Assembly: GCA_037039925.1 (NCBI GenBank)
Contig: JAXRKP010000854.1
Location: forward strand, 5,001-69,000
Reading direction: 5' to 3'
DNA length: 64,000 nucleotides
Source of the DNA: Doris montereyensis
Lineage: Eukaryota > Mollusca > Gastropoda > Nudibranchia > Dorididae
A program made the position numbers and the translations under genes. The notes under the pieces were generated by a model that was given only the letters and a program-made list of their open reading frames with translations, made no database searches and had not been told where the DNA came from. This document shows positions 1-12,789 of this stretch, one piece after another. Positions within the stretch are counted from its first letter, which is position 1; the number at the start of each line of letters is the position of its first letter.

Positions 1-3000
1 CATGGACAGACACTCCCAATGTTTTGATACTCTCGTTGGAAAGTTTCACAATCGACAGTCAGTCCCAATGTTTTTGATACTTCACTGGAACGTTTCCCCA
101 TGGACAGTCAATCCCGACTCATTGATACTCTAGCTGGAACGTTTTCACCATGGACAGTTAGTCACAATGTTTTTATACTCACTGGAACATTTCTACCATG
201 GACAGTCAGTCCCAAATCGTTGATACTGTCGCTAGAACGTTTCATCATGGACAGTCAGTCCCAAATTGTTGATACTCTCACTGGAACGTTTCACCATGGA
301 CAGTTAGTCCCAATGTTTTTGAAACTCTTGTTGGTACGTTTCACCATGGAAAGTCAGTCCCAATGTTTTGATACTCTCGCTGGAAGGTTTAACCATCGAC
401 AGTCAGTCTGATTTGTTGATACTATGACTGAGTTACAGCGTTTAACCATCGACAGTCAGTCCCCATTTGTTGTTACTCTCGACCATGGACAACTCAGTCT
501 CAATGTTTTGATACTTTCACCAGAACGTTTAACCATGGACAGTCAGTCCCAATGTTTTGCTACTCTCGCTGGAAAGTTTCACCATTGAGACAGTCCCGAT
601 GTTGTGAAACTCTCGTTGGAATGTTCCACCATGGACAATCAGTCCCAATGTTTTGATACTCTGGCTGGAAAGTTCCACCATGGACAGTCAGTCCCAATTT
701 TTTTATACTCTTGCTGGAAGTTTTACCATGGAGAGTCAGTCCCAATGTTTTGATAGTGTTGCTGGAACGTTTCACCATGGACAGTCAGTCGCAATATTTT
801 GATACTCGATCAATTTTTACCATGGACAGTCAGTCTCAATGTTTTGATGCTCTCACTGGAACATTCGAACATGGACAGTCAGTCTCAAAATTTTGATACT
901 GTCGCTGAGAACAATTTCATCATGGACAGTCTGTCTCTATGTTTTCATACTCTCACGGAAAGTGTCACTATGGACAGTCCCAATGTTTTGATACTTTCGC
1001 TGGAAAGTGTCACAATGGACAGTCGAGTCCCAATGTTTTGACTCTGACTGAAAAGTGTCACCGACAGACAGTCCCAATGAGATACTTTCACTGGAAAAAT
1101 TCCCAATGTCCCAATGTTTTGATACTCGCTGGAAAGTTTCACGTTTCACCATGGACTCTCACTGGAACGTTTCACCACCATGGTAATCGATCCCAATGTT
1201 TTTTGTTGTTTCACCATAGACTCTTTGTACTCCTAATGTTTTGATACTCTGGCTGGAAAGTTTCCATGGACAGTCAGTTCCGATTCGTTGATACCTGCTG
1301 GATGTTTTCACCATGGACTCTCGTTGGTACGTTTGGAACATTTCAGCATGGACCATATTTTGTACTCTCGCTGGAAATTTTCATCCAATGTTTGATACTC
1401 TGGGTTGGTCACAAATTCTTGATACTCTTTCACCATGGACCGTCAGTCCCAATGTTTTGAGACACTCTGGTTGATACGCTTTTAACAATGGACAGTCAGT
1501 CCAATTTGTTGATTAAAGTTTCACCATGCACAGTTAGTCCCAATGTTTTGATACTCTGGTTGGTACGTTTCACCATGGACAGGTAGTCCCAATGTTTTGA
1601 TACTCTGGTTTGTAAATTTCACCATGGACAGTTAGTCCCAATGTTTTTGAAACTCCTCGTTGGTACGTTTCACCATGGACCGTCAGTCCCAATGTTTTGA
1701 TACTCTCGATGGTACGTTTAACCATGGACAGTCAGTCCCAATGTTTTGATACTCTGGTTGGTACGTTTCACCTGAAAAGTTTCAATATGGACAAATGGAT
1801 CAGTCCCAATGTTTTGGTACTTTCTCTGCACAGTTAGTCCCAAGTTCACCATGGACCGTCAGTCCCAATGTTTTGATCCGATGGAATAACCTGGTTCTGT
1901 TCATTTGTTGTTACTTTCACTGAAAAGTTTCACCATGGACAAATAGTTTCTCACTAGAAAGTTCACCATGGACAGTCAGTCTCAATGTTTTCATACTCTC
2001 ACTGAAAATTTTCACTCAGTCAGTCTCAATGTTTTGAAAGTTTCAACATGGACAATCACTCCGGATTTGTCGATACTCTCGCTGAATCTTCCAGCATGGA
2101 CAGTCAATTACAATGTTTTGATACTCTCGCTGGAAAGTTCCACCATGGACAGTCAGTTCTAATGTTTTGATAATCTTGCTGGAACATTTCACCATGAACA
2201 GTCAGTCCCGATTTTTTTTGATACTCTCACTGGAAAGTTTCTCCATGGACTGTCAGTCCCGATTTGTTGATACTCTCACTGGAAAATTTCACCATGGACA
2301 GTCAGTTCTTATTCGTTGATACTCTCACTGAAAAGTTTCACCACGGACAGTCCGTCCCGATTTGCTGATACTCTCACTGGAAAATTTCACCATGGACAGT
2401 CAGTTCTTATTCGTTGATACTCTCGCTGGAACGTTTCACCATGGACAATCAGTCCCGATGTTTTGATACTCTCACTGGAACGTTTCACCTGGAACAGATA
2501 GTTTCAATGTTTTGATAGTCTTGCTGGAACGTTTCACCATGAACAGTTAATTTCAATGTTTTGATATTCTCACTGGATCGTTTCATCATTGACAGTCAGT
2601 TCCAATGTTTTGATACTCTCACTGGAACGTTTCACCATGGACGGACAGTTTCAATGTTTTGATAGTCTTGCTGGGACGTTTCACAAGGACAGTCACTTCC
2701 AATGCTTTGATACTCTCAATGGAACTTTTCACCATGGACAGTTAGTCCCGATGTTTTGATACTCTCGCTGGAACGTTTCACCATGGACATTCAGTCCCGA
2801 TGTTTTGATACTCTCACTGAAACGTTTCACCATGGACAGTTAGTCCTTTTGATACTTTCACTGGAAGTTTCACACTGACAGTCGTCCAAATGTTTTAGCT
2901 CTCACTGAAACGTTTGACCATGGACAGTTAGTCCCAATGGGACAACTCTCACTGAACGTTTCACCATGGACAGACAGTTTCAATGTTTTGATAGTCTTGC

Positions 3001-4205
3001 TAGAACATTTCACCATGGACAGTCAGTCCCGATTTGTTGATACTCTCACTGGAAAGTTTCACAAGGACAGTCGTCCCGATTTGTTGATGCTCTCACTGGA
3101 AAATTTCACCATTGACAGTCAGTCCCAATGTTTTGATACTCTTGCTGGAACGTTTCACCATGGACAGTCAGTCTTGATTTGTTGAAACTCTCGCTGGAAA
3201 GTTTCACCACGGACAGAACTTTTTGATAGTCTCAATTTTTTGATACTCTCACTTAAACGTTTCCCCATGGACAGTCAGTCTCAATGTTTTAATGCTCTCG
3301 CTCAAAGTTTCACCTTGGCCAGTCGGTCCCGATTCGTTGATACCTTCGATGGAACGTTTCACCACTGACAGTCAGTTCCAATATTTTGATACTCTCGCTA
3401 GAACGTTTCACCACAGACAGTCAGTTCCAATGTTTTGATTCTCTCGCTCGAACGTTTCACCAAGGACAGTTAGTTCCGATGTTTTGATACTCTCGCTGCA
3501 ACGTTTCACAATGGACAGTCAGTCTCGATGTTTTGATACTCTCGTTGGAACGTTTCACCATGGATAATCCGTCCCAATCTTTTGATACTCTCGCTGGAAC
3601 GTTTCACCATGGACAGTTAGTTTTCGATGTTTTGATACTCTCACTGGAAAGTTTCATCTTGGACAGACAGTCTGAATGTTTTGATACTCTCACTGGAATA
3701 TTTCACCATGGACAGACAGTCTCAATGTTTTGATACTCTCACTGGAACGTTTCACCATGGACAGGTAGTCCCGATGTTTTGATACTCTCACTGGAACATT
3801 TCACCATGGACAGACAGTTTCAATGTTTTGATACTTTCACTGGAAAGTTTTAGCATGGTCAGTCAGTCCCAATTCTTTTATACTCTCCTGAAAAGTTTCA
3901 CCATGGATAGTCAGTCCCAATTGTTTTATACTCTCGCTGAAAAGTTTCACCATGGACGCTGAGTACAATTTTTTTTTATACTCTCGCTGAAAAGTTTCAC
4001 CATGGATAGTCAGTCCCAATTTTGTTATACTCTCGCTGAGGAGTTTCACCATAGACAGTGATAGTCTCGCTGGAAAGTTTCATTATGGACGATCAATTTT
4101 GATACTCTCGCTGGAAATTTGCATTATGGACAGTAAATCCTGGTGTTTGGACACTCTTGCTGAAAAATGTCACCATAGACTATCAGTCCCGATTTGTTGA
4201 TACTT
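1..4205. repeat. 49-bp tandem array, about 85 copies
   Basis: The unit reads approximately TTTGATACTCTCGCTGGAAC followed by a GTTTCACCATGGACAG block and a GTCAGTCCCAATG block. The 49-bp spacing was measured between successive TTTCAcC blocks near 3652 and 3701. The array is already running at base 1. Units diverge by substitutions and short indels. The part around 900-1450 is the most irregular, with truncated units. Open frames inside it on either strand are repeat artefacts. The sequence suggests an intronic minisatellite or satellite, because the array lies upstream of a receptor exon on the same strand. Confidence 0.93.
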
Positions 4206-4374
4206 CGCTGGGCTATGCGACATTAATTTGTTTGAACGTTGTTATAACAGTCTGAACACCTGCCGTATATCTGACAACTTTTATGTCTGTGATTTTGCTA
4301 CGTTTATTTTGCATTTACGCAAACATTCATTTTCCATTTGTACATGAATTGTTGCAAGGATTGTGTCGTGAGGC
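4206..4374. other. Unique AT-rich stretch between two arrays
   Basis: Non-repetitive sequence lying between the 49-bp and ~67-bp arrays. It has no convincing exon, RNA gene or mobile element. Its position upstream of the first exon makes it probable intron. Confidence 0.5.
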
Positions 4375-4905
4375 AAATAGAGATAATTGTTTCTTATTAA
4401 TATAATATATTACGTTGCCTTTATATCGCTTTATGTGAATAAAATGGAGATAACTGTATCTTATTAATAGCTTATCTTATTTTACTTTTATACCGCTTTA
4501 TGTGAGGCAAATGGAAATAATTGTATCTTATTAATATATTTTGTTATCTTACTTTATTTCGCTTTATGTGAGGCAAATGGAGATAACTGTATGTTATTAA
4601 TATCGTGTCTCATTTTACCTTTATCTCGCTTTATGTGAATCAAATGGAGGTATTTTTATCTTATTAATATCTTATCTTACCTTACCTTTATTTTGCTTTA
4701 TGTGAGGCAAATAGAGATATTTTGTTATCTTATTAATATCTTATTCTGACTTGCCTTTATCTCGCTTTATGTGAGGCAAATGGAGATAGTTGTTATCTTA
4801 TTAATATGTTATCTTACCTTACTTTTATCTATTTTATGTTAGGAAAATGGAGATAACTGTTTCTTATTAAAATCTTATCTTATCTTACCTTTGTCTCGCT
4901 TTATC
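4375..4905 (+). repeat. ~67-bp tandem array, about 8 copies, abutting an exon
   Basis: GCTTTATGTGAGGCAAATGG recurs with variation near 4430, 4495, 4561, 4628, 4695, 4763 and 4831 (spacing 65-68 bp), joined by TCTTATTAATATCTTATC-like sequence. The last unit runs without a break into the acceptor of the exon at 4911, so TTTGTCTCGCTTTATCCTCAG is a variant of the repeat's own CTTTATCTCGCTTTATGTGAG. The array therefore looks like repeated duplication of the 3' end of this intron. Confidence 0.88.
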
Positions 4906-4910
4906 CTCAG

Positions 4911-4976
4911 GCCCTGGATGCCAGAATAATTGTTGGGAATTTCTATGGAGACAAGGCGAGACTTGTCATGTGTGCT
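4911..4976 (+). CDS. Exon: GABA-B receptor-like ligand-binding domain (part 1)
   Basis: This is a 66-nt internal exon, phase 0 at both ends, coding 22 residues that contain ALDARIIVGNFY and then DKARLVMCA. It is bounded by a pyrimidine-rich acceptor ending in TTTATCCTCAG and a donor GTAAGT at 4977. The DxRIIvGxFyxxxAxxVxC pattern is typical of the extracellular Venus flytrap domain of metabotropic GABA-B receptors (class C GPCRs). These are plasma-membrane receptors that bind GABA and signal through Gi/o proteins. The call is strengthened by two further exons downstream, same strand, correct order, from the same domain. Upstream exons and the seven-helix region are not in the window. It could belong to a GABA-B-like paralogue rather than the true GABA-binding subunit. 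Homology is from memory of the family, not from a search. Confidence 0.78.
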
Positions 4977-5119
4977 GTAAGTTCAAGCCATTAGTTAGAA
5001 AACACATTTGTATAGTTCACATTGCAACACCTCTTTGTTGTTTACGCTATTTATCATTTTTATTGCTAAAGATCTAGATCTAGAATTATTTTCTTTGTCA
5101 TACTGCTATTTGGGCATCT

Positions 5120-5330
5120 TTCTCACTGTTTTTTTCTTTCTTCCTCCTTTTAATTTTTTCTTCTGACATCACATTGTGTGGTGCATTAAATAGTGCTTAG
5201 ATCTAGATCTAGGTTCTAGGTATTTCTCGTTTGATGTCTGACGAAGGGTTATACCTGAAACGTCACGTTTTTGTTCTGTATTCATTGGTGGAGTCATTTA
5301 TTGTCATTTGTCACCTTAGTTAGAAAGCAG
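5120..5330 (+). mobile_element. Dispersed hairpin element, 3' portion, + copy
   Basis: Runs from a CT-rich lead-in through CTGACATCACATTGTGTGG and AGATCTAGATCT to CTGACGAAGGGTTATACC and ends near TTGTCATTTGTCACC. The same ordered blocks recur at ten other places in the window in both orientations, which is what marks it as a dispersed element. This copy has no adjoining 22-bp array. No coding capacity is visible. Confidence 0.75.
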
Positions 5331-5576
5331 TACATTCGTACGGAGTTACAATTAAAGACATATTCATATAACTAATATTAAAGACATATTCCTATAACCA
5401 ATAACTACAACTACAATACTATATCGTTGAGCATAAAGCATACAATAAAGTTAATAATTTATTAATAATATTACGCATACAAATCGAACTTTTTAAACAC
5501 TAGATATCATACATTATCATCAAAAAGCCAATACTATTGTGAAAGCTGCGAGCTCCTAGATAATCCTTAGCAGCAA
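5331..5576. other. AT-rich intronic stretch
   Basis: Low-complexity AT-rich sequence containing a local duplication of TTAAAGACATATTC (about 5354 and 5380). No exon, RNA or mobile element was recognised. Confidence 0.4.
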
Positions 5577-6518
5577 GGTAGGAATGCCACGCAGTGAAAT
5601 CTACCATTGGGCTCTGGTGGCAAGGTAGGAATGCCACGCAGCCAATATACCATTGGGTCCTGGTAGCAAGGTAAGAATACCACGCAACGAATCTACCATT
5701 GGGTCCTGGTGGCAAGGTAAGAATACCACGCAACGAATCTACCATTGGGCCCCGGTGGCAAGGTAGGAATGCCACGCAGTGAATCTACCATTGGGCCCTA
5801 GTGGCAAGGTAGGAATGCCACGCAGTGAATCTACCATTGGGCCCTAGTGGCAAAGTAAGAATACCACGCAACGAATCTACCATTGGGCCCTGGTGGCAAG
5901 GTAAGAATACCACTCAACGAATCTACCATTGGGTCCTGGTTGCAAGGTAGGAATGCCACGAGCAAATCTATCGTTAGGCCCTGGTGTCAAGGTAGGAATG
6001 GCACGGAGCGAATCTACCATTGGACCCTAGTGGCAAGGTAGGAATGTCACGCAGCGAATCTACCAATGGGCTCTGGTGGCAAGGTAGGAATGCCACGCAG
6101 CAAATATCTACCATGGTGCCCTGGTGGCAAGGTAGGAATGCCACGCAGCGAATCTACCAATGGGCCCTAGTGGCAAGGTAGGAATGTCACGCAGTGAATC
6201 TACCAATGGGCCCTAGTGGCAAGGTAGGAATGTCACGCAGCGAATCTACCAATGGGCCCTAGTGGCAAGGTAGGAATGCCACGCAGCGAATCTACCAATG
6301 GGCCCTGGTGGCAAGGTAGGAATGTCTCAGCGAATCTACCAATGGGCCCTGGTAGCAAGGTAGGAATGTCACTGTAGCGAATCTACCAATGGGCCCTGGT
6401 GGCAAGGTAGGAATGTCACGTGGGAGAATCTACCAATGGGCCCTGGTGGCAAGGTAGGAATGTCATGCAGGTAATCTACCAATGGGCCCTGATGGCAAGG
6501 TAGGAATGCCACGCAGCT
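5577..6518. repeat. 46-bp tandem array, about 20 copies
   Basis: The unit contains GGCAAGGTAGGAATGCCACG then CAGCGAATCTACCAATGGG and CCCTAGT. Spacing is 46 bp. The first third has AATACCACGCAACGAATC variants and the latter part AATGTCACGCAGCG variants, so sub-blocks were homogenised separately. Each unit carries GGGCCC inside a longer imperfect palindrome (ACCA...TGGT). Confidence 0.93.
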
Positions 6519-6889
6519 GTTTCTTATTTACGACTTATTGCAATGTTAAATATAATGTAATATTGTTACTGATTTACACAAGACACTGTCAAATGGTTCA
6601 GGAGTGTTGGGCAGTCTGTCCACGTCCATTTCTGGGGCGGATTTACCTGTTGATACATGCTATCATTTTAGTGCAGAGCTAATAAAGCAAGTTCACATAC
6701 TTCTCCCTTTAAGACGCGGAGTAATACCAGCTGGTCTGCAAAAAAGATATGAATAAAGCGTTAATTTAACAAAGCAACAACAACAAAAGAAGAAGAAAAA
6801 AAGGGTCACCGTGGGAACTGTATAATACATTAGATCTTCTATCTTGCTTTTAATCTTGTGTATATGTTCTTTAAAATACTCTTTTCAAG
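6519..6889. other. Unique intron sequence upstream of exon 2
   Basis: Non-repetitive AT-rich DNA with an A-rich run near 6778-6805. It ends in a plausible branch/pyrimidine region and a CTTTTCAAG acceptor (AG at 6888-6889). No other exon was recognised. Confidence 0.6.
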
Positions 6890-7018
6890 GCTTTTCAACT
6901 TGACACAACAGGCGAGTGGTACAAGAAGCTGGTTTGGCTTTTGCCATCATTTTTGGATCGTCGGTGGGTTGACCGCAAGGAAAATCTGAAAAATTGTACT
7001 TCTGCTAATATAAGACAG
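6890..7018 (+). CDS. Exon: GABA-B receptor-like ligand-binding domain (part 2)
   Basis: This is a 129-nt exon of 43 codons, phase 0 at both ends, so it joins in frame to the exon at 4911-4976. The peptide begins AFQLDTTGEWYKKLVWLLP and continues through a RRWVDRK block to ENLKNCTSANIRQ. The YxxxVWxLxxxxxxxxW...NCT pattern corresponds to the stretch that follows the DARIIVG segment in GABA-B receptors. NCT is a potential N-glycosylation site, as expected for an ectodomain. The donor is CAG|GCAAGT, a GC-AG intron with an otherwise strong consensus. An alternative acceptor at 6911 would put the rest out of frame, so 6890 was chosen. A (CA)n-type microsatellite begins about 50 bp after the donor. 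Family assignment is by motif recognition only. Confidence 0.78.
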
Positions 7019-7067
7019 GCAAGTTTTTACACAAATTAATATACTTATGAAGGCATATCCTATCTTT

Positions 7068-7385
7068 TCAGATACACACACACACACGCGCGCGCACACA
7101 CACAAACGCATACACACAGACACACAGATACATACACACACCCAGATAGACATACACAGACACACACACAGACACACACACAGACACACACACAGACACA
7201 CGCACACAGACACACACAGACACACACAGACACACACACAGACACACACAGACACACACACACAGACACACACAGACAGGCACACATACACAGACACACA
7301 CACAGACATACAGACACAGACACAGACACACACACAGACACACACAAAGACACACACAGACACGCACACACAGACATACAAAAAC
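7068..7385. repeat. CA/CAGA microsatellite
   Basis: About 320 bp of CACACA interspersed with CAGACA. Open frames on both strands (TH-rich or CV-rich peptides) are artefacts of the dinucleotide repeat. Confidence 0.95.
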
Positions 7386-7519
7386 CAATGCGCGGATACA
7401 CCTCATACATATACGGATTTACAGGTAGAAATAAGATGAATTAAACAAAAATATTAAATCTCTTTCTATTCATGTGTGCTCATTAATGCTTGTTAAAGTC
7501 AATAATTATCCATTCCTAG

Positions 7520-7660
7520 ACACACATACACACATACCGACACATAAAAAAATGTGAAAGCCAAAAACCTAACGACCCTCACAAATACAACACACACACG
7601 CACAGAAACACGCATACAAACACACACACAAAGACAAACACACATACAAACACTGACAGT
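7520..7660. repeat. Degenerate CA-rich microsatellite
   Basis: Interrupted ACACAC/ACAAAC runs, a weaker relative of the microsatellite at 7068-7385. It leads directly into a retrotransposon remnant. Confidence 0.75.
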
Positions 7661-7699
7661 AACAACAACTGACCATACTAACACTATCCAAAGCATAAT

Positions 7700-8015
7700 G
7701 ATAATACATTTTGACATGAATTGTTGGGGTGGGGAACGTAACAAAGCCAAAATGAAAATAAAATTGACAGAATCCTTTCTTAGGCAAGAAACGTTATCAA
7801 GCAGGACATACCAACATTTCAAGAACTTTTCAATCTTGATATTCTAAACAAAGGAAAACAGATTCTAGAGGACGATAGTCGCCATCTAAATGAAACAAAA
7901 AATATATATATATAAGATCTACTAAGAGCAGACGACTTCTGTCAATTCAAGCCAGAACAGAAAGATACAAAAATTCATTTATTCCAACATCTACAAGAAA
8001 AATGAAGTCCTATGA
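7700..8015 (+). mobile_element. Non-LTR retrotransposon remnant (reverse transcriptase C-terminus)
   Basis: Broken coding sequence from the end of a LINE-type polyprotein. One frame reads NCWGGERNKAKMKIKLTESF (from about 7719). A +1 shift near 7783 opens ARNVIKQDIPTFQELFN followed by ILNKGKQILEDDSRHLN. A second shift after an AT-run near 7905 opens SRRLLSIQARTERYKNSF and IPTSTRKM. The order CWGGN-like, R(A/K)..I....P...E.., KIL.D.SHPLN-like, SGRR-like, RT.RY.NSFIP matches what follows the polymerase domain in many invertebrate LINEs. Stops, two frameshifts and a missing LLPSG motif show it is dead. It sits inside the receptor intron on the same strand as the gene. Confidence 0.72.
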
Positions 8016-8151
8016 CGTACATAATGTAATTAATTCCCTCTGGAAATTATGCTGTATATGTATTACTGTGAACATTATCCTAAGCATCATATAGTAAAAT
8101 GATTCATTGTGTGTGTATGCGTGTGTCTGCGTGTGTGTGTATGTAATACAG

Positions 8152-8604
<453 letters not shown>

Positions 8605-8814
8605 GATAGATAGAGAGCTTCCAGAGGTTCAATGTATTTCCCAGAAGACTTCTTTATAGGAGACTTTTTCTTTGAGAGAGAGAGATTCTAGTCTTGTAGA
8701 GAGACAGTTACATTTTTCAGAGGAGAGAGAGTTAGAGATAGTTTGAGAAAGAGAAGGAGAAGATAAACAGACAGACAGACAGAGATAGGTTTCAAGATAA
8801 ACAGAGAGGGAGAA

Positions 8815-10245
8815 AGCTACTTCTCCATATGCTCTACACCCCTTTTGCTTCAGAGGTTGTAAGAAACCACTTCTTTATAGGATCTACGTTTTGACCCGGC
8901 CCTCGTTGTGCCTACGTCCCCCCATAGGTTGTAGAAAGCTACTTTTTCATAGGATCTACGTCCGTTTACTCCATAGTTTGTAGAAAAAGCTACTTCTTCG
9001 CCCCATAGGTTCTACGTCCCCTTTGCCATAGGCTGTATAAATTGTAGATAGGTATTTCATCATAGGTTCAATGTATTTCCCATTCCCCTTTGCCCCATAG
9101 GTGGTAGAAAGCTACTTCTTCATAGGTTCTACGTCTTCTTTTCTCCAAAAGATTGTAAAGCTATTCTCTTCTCCCCATAGGATGTCCCATAAGTTAGAAG
9201 GCTACGTTTTCATAGATTCTACGTCTTGTTACCCTCGTAGGTTGTAGACAGTTACGTTTTCATAGGTTCTATAGTCCTCTATGCCCCATAAGTTGTAAGC
9301 TCCTTCTTATTTCCTCCATAGGTTCACCGTCCCTCTATGTCCCAAAGGTTGCAGAAAGCCACTTTTTCATAGGTTCTACGTCCCCTTTGCCCATAGGTCA
9401 AGTTGTAGAAATCTACTTCTTGTAGCTACTTTTCATAGGAATTTTACATTCCCTTTTGTCCCATAGGTTGTGAAGATATTTCTTCATGGGTTCTACGTTC
9501 CCTTTGCCCCCATATCTTGTCATAGGTTCTACGCTACGTAGTTATAGGTTCTACGTCCTCTTTGTCCCATATGTTGTAGAAAGTAAGTATTTCTCCTTAG
9601 GTTGTACGTTCCATTTGCTCCATATCTTGAAGCTCTTCTTCAGAGGTTCTACGACCCCTTTGTCCCATATGTTGTACAAAGTTACTTGTTCACAGGTTGT
9701 ACGTCGTCTTTGCCCCATAGGTCATACGACGCTGTTGTATTTATACTTCTTTACGTCCCCGTCTTCTTCCCATTTTGCACTTCTTCATAGTTTCTACGTC
9801 CCCTTTTGCCCCATTAGTTACATCCCTTTGCATAGTAAAACACTTCTTCATATTGTTTCTACGTACTTCCCCATAGGTTGTAGAAAGTTACTTCTTCATA
9901 TGTTCCCATGCCCATAGGATTTAGCAAACTACTTCTTTATTGGTTCTACGTTTCTGCCGTATGCCCATAGGATGTAAGAAGTTACTTCTTTATTGGTTCT
10001 TGCCCATAGGATGTCAAACTACTTCTTTATTTCTACGTCCCTTTTAGCCCATAGGATTAGCAAACTACTTCTTTATATGTATGCCCATAGGAAGCAAACT
10101 CCTTCTTTATAGGTTTCTTCACCCCATAGATGTTCTACGTGTCGTATCTCAAACTACTTCTTTATTGTTCTCGCCCATATGTAGCTGGTTCTAGGTCCTT
10201 TATACCCCATAAGCTAAGGAGTTAGGTTCTTCTTTTCATAGGTAA
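8815..10245 (+). repeat. 50-bp tandem array, diverged left block
   Basis: Copies of a 50-bp unit containing CTACTTCTTCATAGGTTCTA then CGTCCCCTTTGCCCCATAG and GTTGTAGAAAG. This block is strongly eroded, with many truncated units. It has the same orientation as the main block at 12790-16390, so the two were probably one array split by the inverted elements between them. Confidence 0.85.
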
Positions 10246-11310
10246 TACGAATGAGCCACCGTGGAGTCAAGTCAAAGGGAAATATGACAATAAGTGACAA
10301 CTCCACTAATACAGACAGAACAAACACGTGATGTTTCGGGTATAACACTTCTTCATGTGTTTTACGTCCCCAGACAACAAACTTAGAAATATTCCTTAGA
10401 ATCTAGATCTAAGTTGTAATACCTCCGGCATCACACAATGTGATGTCTTTTTCATAGAAGAAAAACTGTAAAGAGAAAGAAAGAAAGAAAAAGACAGTGA
10501 TGTTAAGAAACGTAGAAAGAGGGGGTATGAAAAAAGAGTTGTAAAAAGTTACTTCTGGAAGGTTCCAGATCTAGAATGAAATAAAAATATGAAAATAAGT
10601 AAGTAACAAAAAAGGTGAGAAGGAGACTAGAGAGAATGAGAGAAAGAGAGCAAAGAGAGAGGTCCTTTAGAGATAAGAGAGTTATTTCTTCAGAGGAGAG
10701 AGAGAGTCAGAGAGAGAGTCAAAGGAGAAATATGAGATAGAAGAAAGACCTAAGAGAAGAGAACAGAGTGAGAGACGTGAGAGTATAACCTTTCGAGACA
10801 AGAACGAGAAATAGGATAAATCTAGAGAGAGAGAGATGTGATGTCTAGAAGAAGAAATGATAGAGAATGAGAGAAAGAGAGAAAGTAAATCAAGTACAAA
10901 AACAGAGCAGGTGGAAGGAAATCTAGAATAAATAAAAATTGAAAATCAGTAAGTAACAAAGGTGAAGAATTAAAGAAACTGAGAAAAGAAGAGCAGGGAA
11001 AGAAACCTAAGAAGAAGAAAAAAGGAGAGAGACGTATGAACAATAACTTTCTCTAACCTATGGGAGAATGAGAAATGATGAAGTTTGGACAAAAAAAAGT
11101 TATCGGGGGAAATCAAAGGGAAAGAGACGTGAACCTGTGAGTATTATAAAAAGAACGAATAAATTATAAATGTAAACTGGATCTTTCACTGAAGTCAGGA
11201 AGAGATTAATCTCTTCAACTTATCAATCAAGAAAATTTGTAACTGAAGGTGCGAAATGCCAAATTTATCGATGTCTTGATTGATACTTGTTTTCAAACAT
11301 TTCTAGAAAC
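10246..11310 (-). mobile_element. Dispersed hairpin element, long copy, minus orientation
   Basis: Read on the minus strand this matches the spacers at 28893-29613 and related loci. The minus-strand order is a CTTCAGT block followed by a long CT-rich tract (seen here as GA-rich 10450-11050), the CATCACATTGTGTGATG palindrome, AGATCTAGAT, and the hairpin segment ending in GTCACTTATTGTCATA at about 10280. The hairpin region here is mutated (TTTCGGGTATAACACTTC on the + strand), so the stem is not intact. No open frame of interest was seen. Confidence 0.7.
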
Positions 11311-11470
11311 CTATGATCTAGATTTCAACAATGGGGCAAAGGCGACATAGACGTATGAACAGCTTTCTTTCTCTAACCTATGGGGCAAAGGGGAAGAAAT
11401 GACAAAAAAAGTTTGTACAAGCTATGGGACAAAGGGAGAAGCAGTTACTATCAAAACATATGATCTAGGA
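11311..11470 (-). repeat. Antisense copies of the 50-bp unit
   Basis: AACCTATGGGGCAAAGGGG and CTATGGGACAAAGGGAG are reverse complements of the CCCTTTGCCCCATAGG core of the flanking 50-bp arrays. A few eroded units lie here between two oppositely oriented elements, so this is part of a large inverted arrangement. Confidence 0.65.
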
Positions 11471-11879
11471 CATTTATGACGTCTTGTTTCGAAATGTTTT
11501 CTTTCTCTCTTTCTCATAAAATAATATAAAATTATAAAAAAACTGGCATTTTTTGAAATTTCAGATAAGTTCTTTAATCTCTGTCTCCTTATTCTCTCTC
11601 TCTGATAAATTTGTTTATATACATTCTCTTACCTTCATCGATAAATTTCTTGATTGCTATATACTTGCTTTCATTCATTCTCTATCATTTCTTCATTCTA
11701 GACTCATATAGATCTAGTCGACATTTTTCGTTCTTGTTTAGATCTCAGTCTTACATTTATCTATCATTTCTCTTCTTTCTAGACCCAGTGAGATATAGAT
11801 CTAGTCGTACATTTATTTTTTCGTTCTTGTTTCCTACGTCCCTCTCTCCCTTTTTTTTCGTTTCTTTCTTTTTCTCTTT

Positions 11880-12165
<286 letters not shown>

Positions 12166-12365
12166 GCTATATACTTGCTTTCATTCATTCTTCTCATTCA
12201 TTGTCTATCATTTCTTCATTCTAGACCCATTGAGATATAGATCTAGTCGTACATTTATCCTATCATTTCTTCTTTCTAGACCCAGAGATATAGATCTAGT
12301 CGTACATTTATCCTATTTTTCGTTCTTGTTTCCCATACTCACGTCCCTCTCTTCTTTCTTCATCA

Positions 12366-12600
<235 letters not shown>

Positions 12601-12789
12601 TTCTCTCATTCTTCTTCATTCATTCTCTGTTTCTTCTTTCTAGACCCAGTGAGATATCGTCTAGTACATTTTTTCGTTCTTGTTTCCCTAGTCCCTCTCT
12701 CCCTTTCTTTCTTCCCTCTGTTTTCTTTCTTTTTCTCTCTTTCTCCCTATGCCCCATAGGTTTTCTCGCTCCCTCTCCTCTCTCTCTCT

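Noticed and set aside
100..4052. Open frames in the 49-bp array on both strands
   Set aside because: Products of the repeat unit in different phases; the frame is lost at each indel and nothing resembles a domain.
1..4205. Hammerhead-like string CTGACTGTCCATGG...GAAACG on the minus strand of the 49-bp unit
   Set aside because: It lacks the required CUGANGA box (reads CTGACTG), so there is no support beyond chance similarity.
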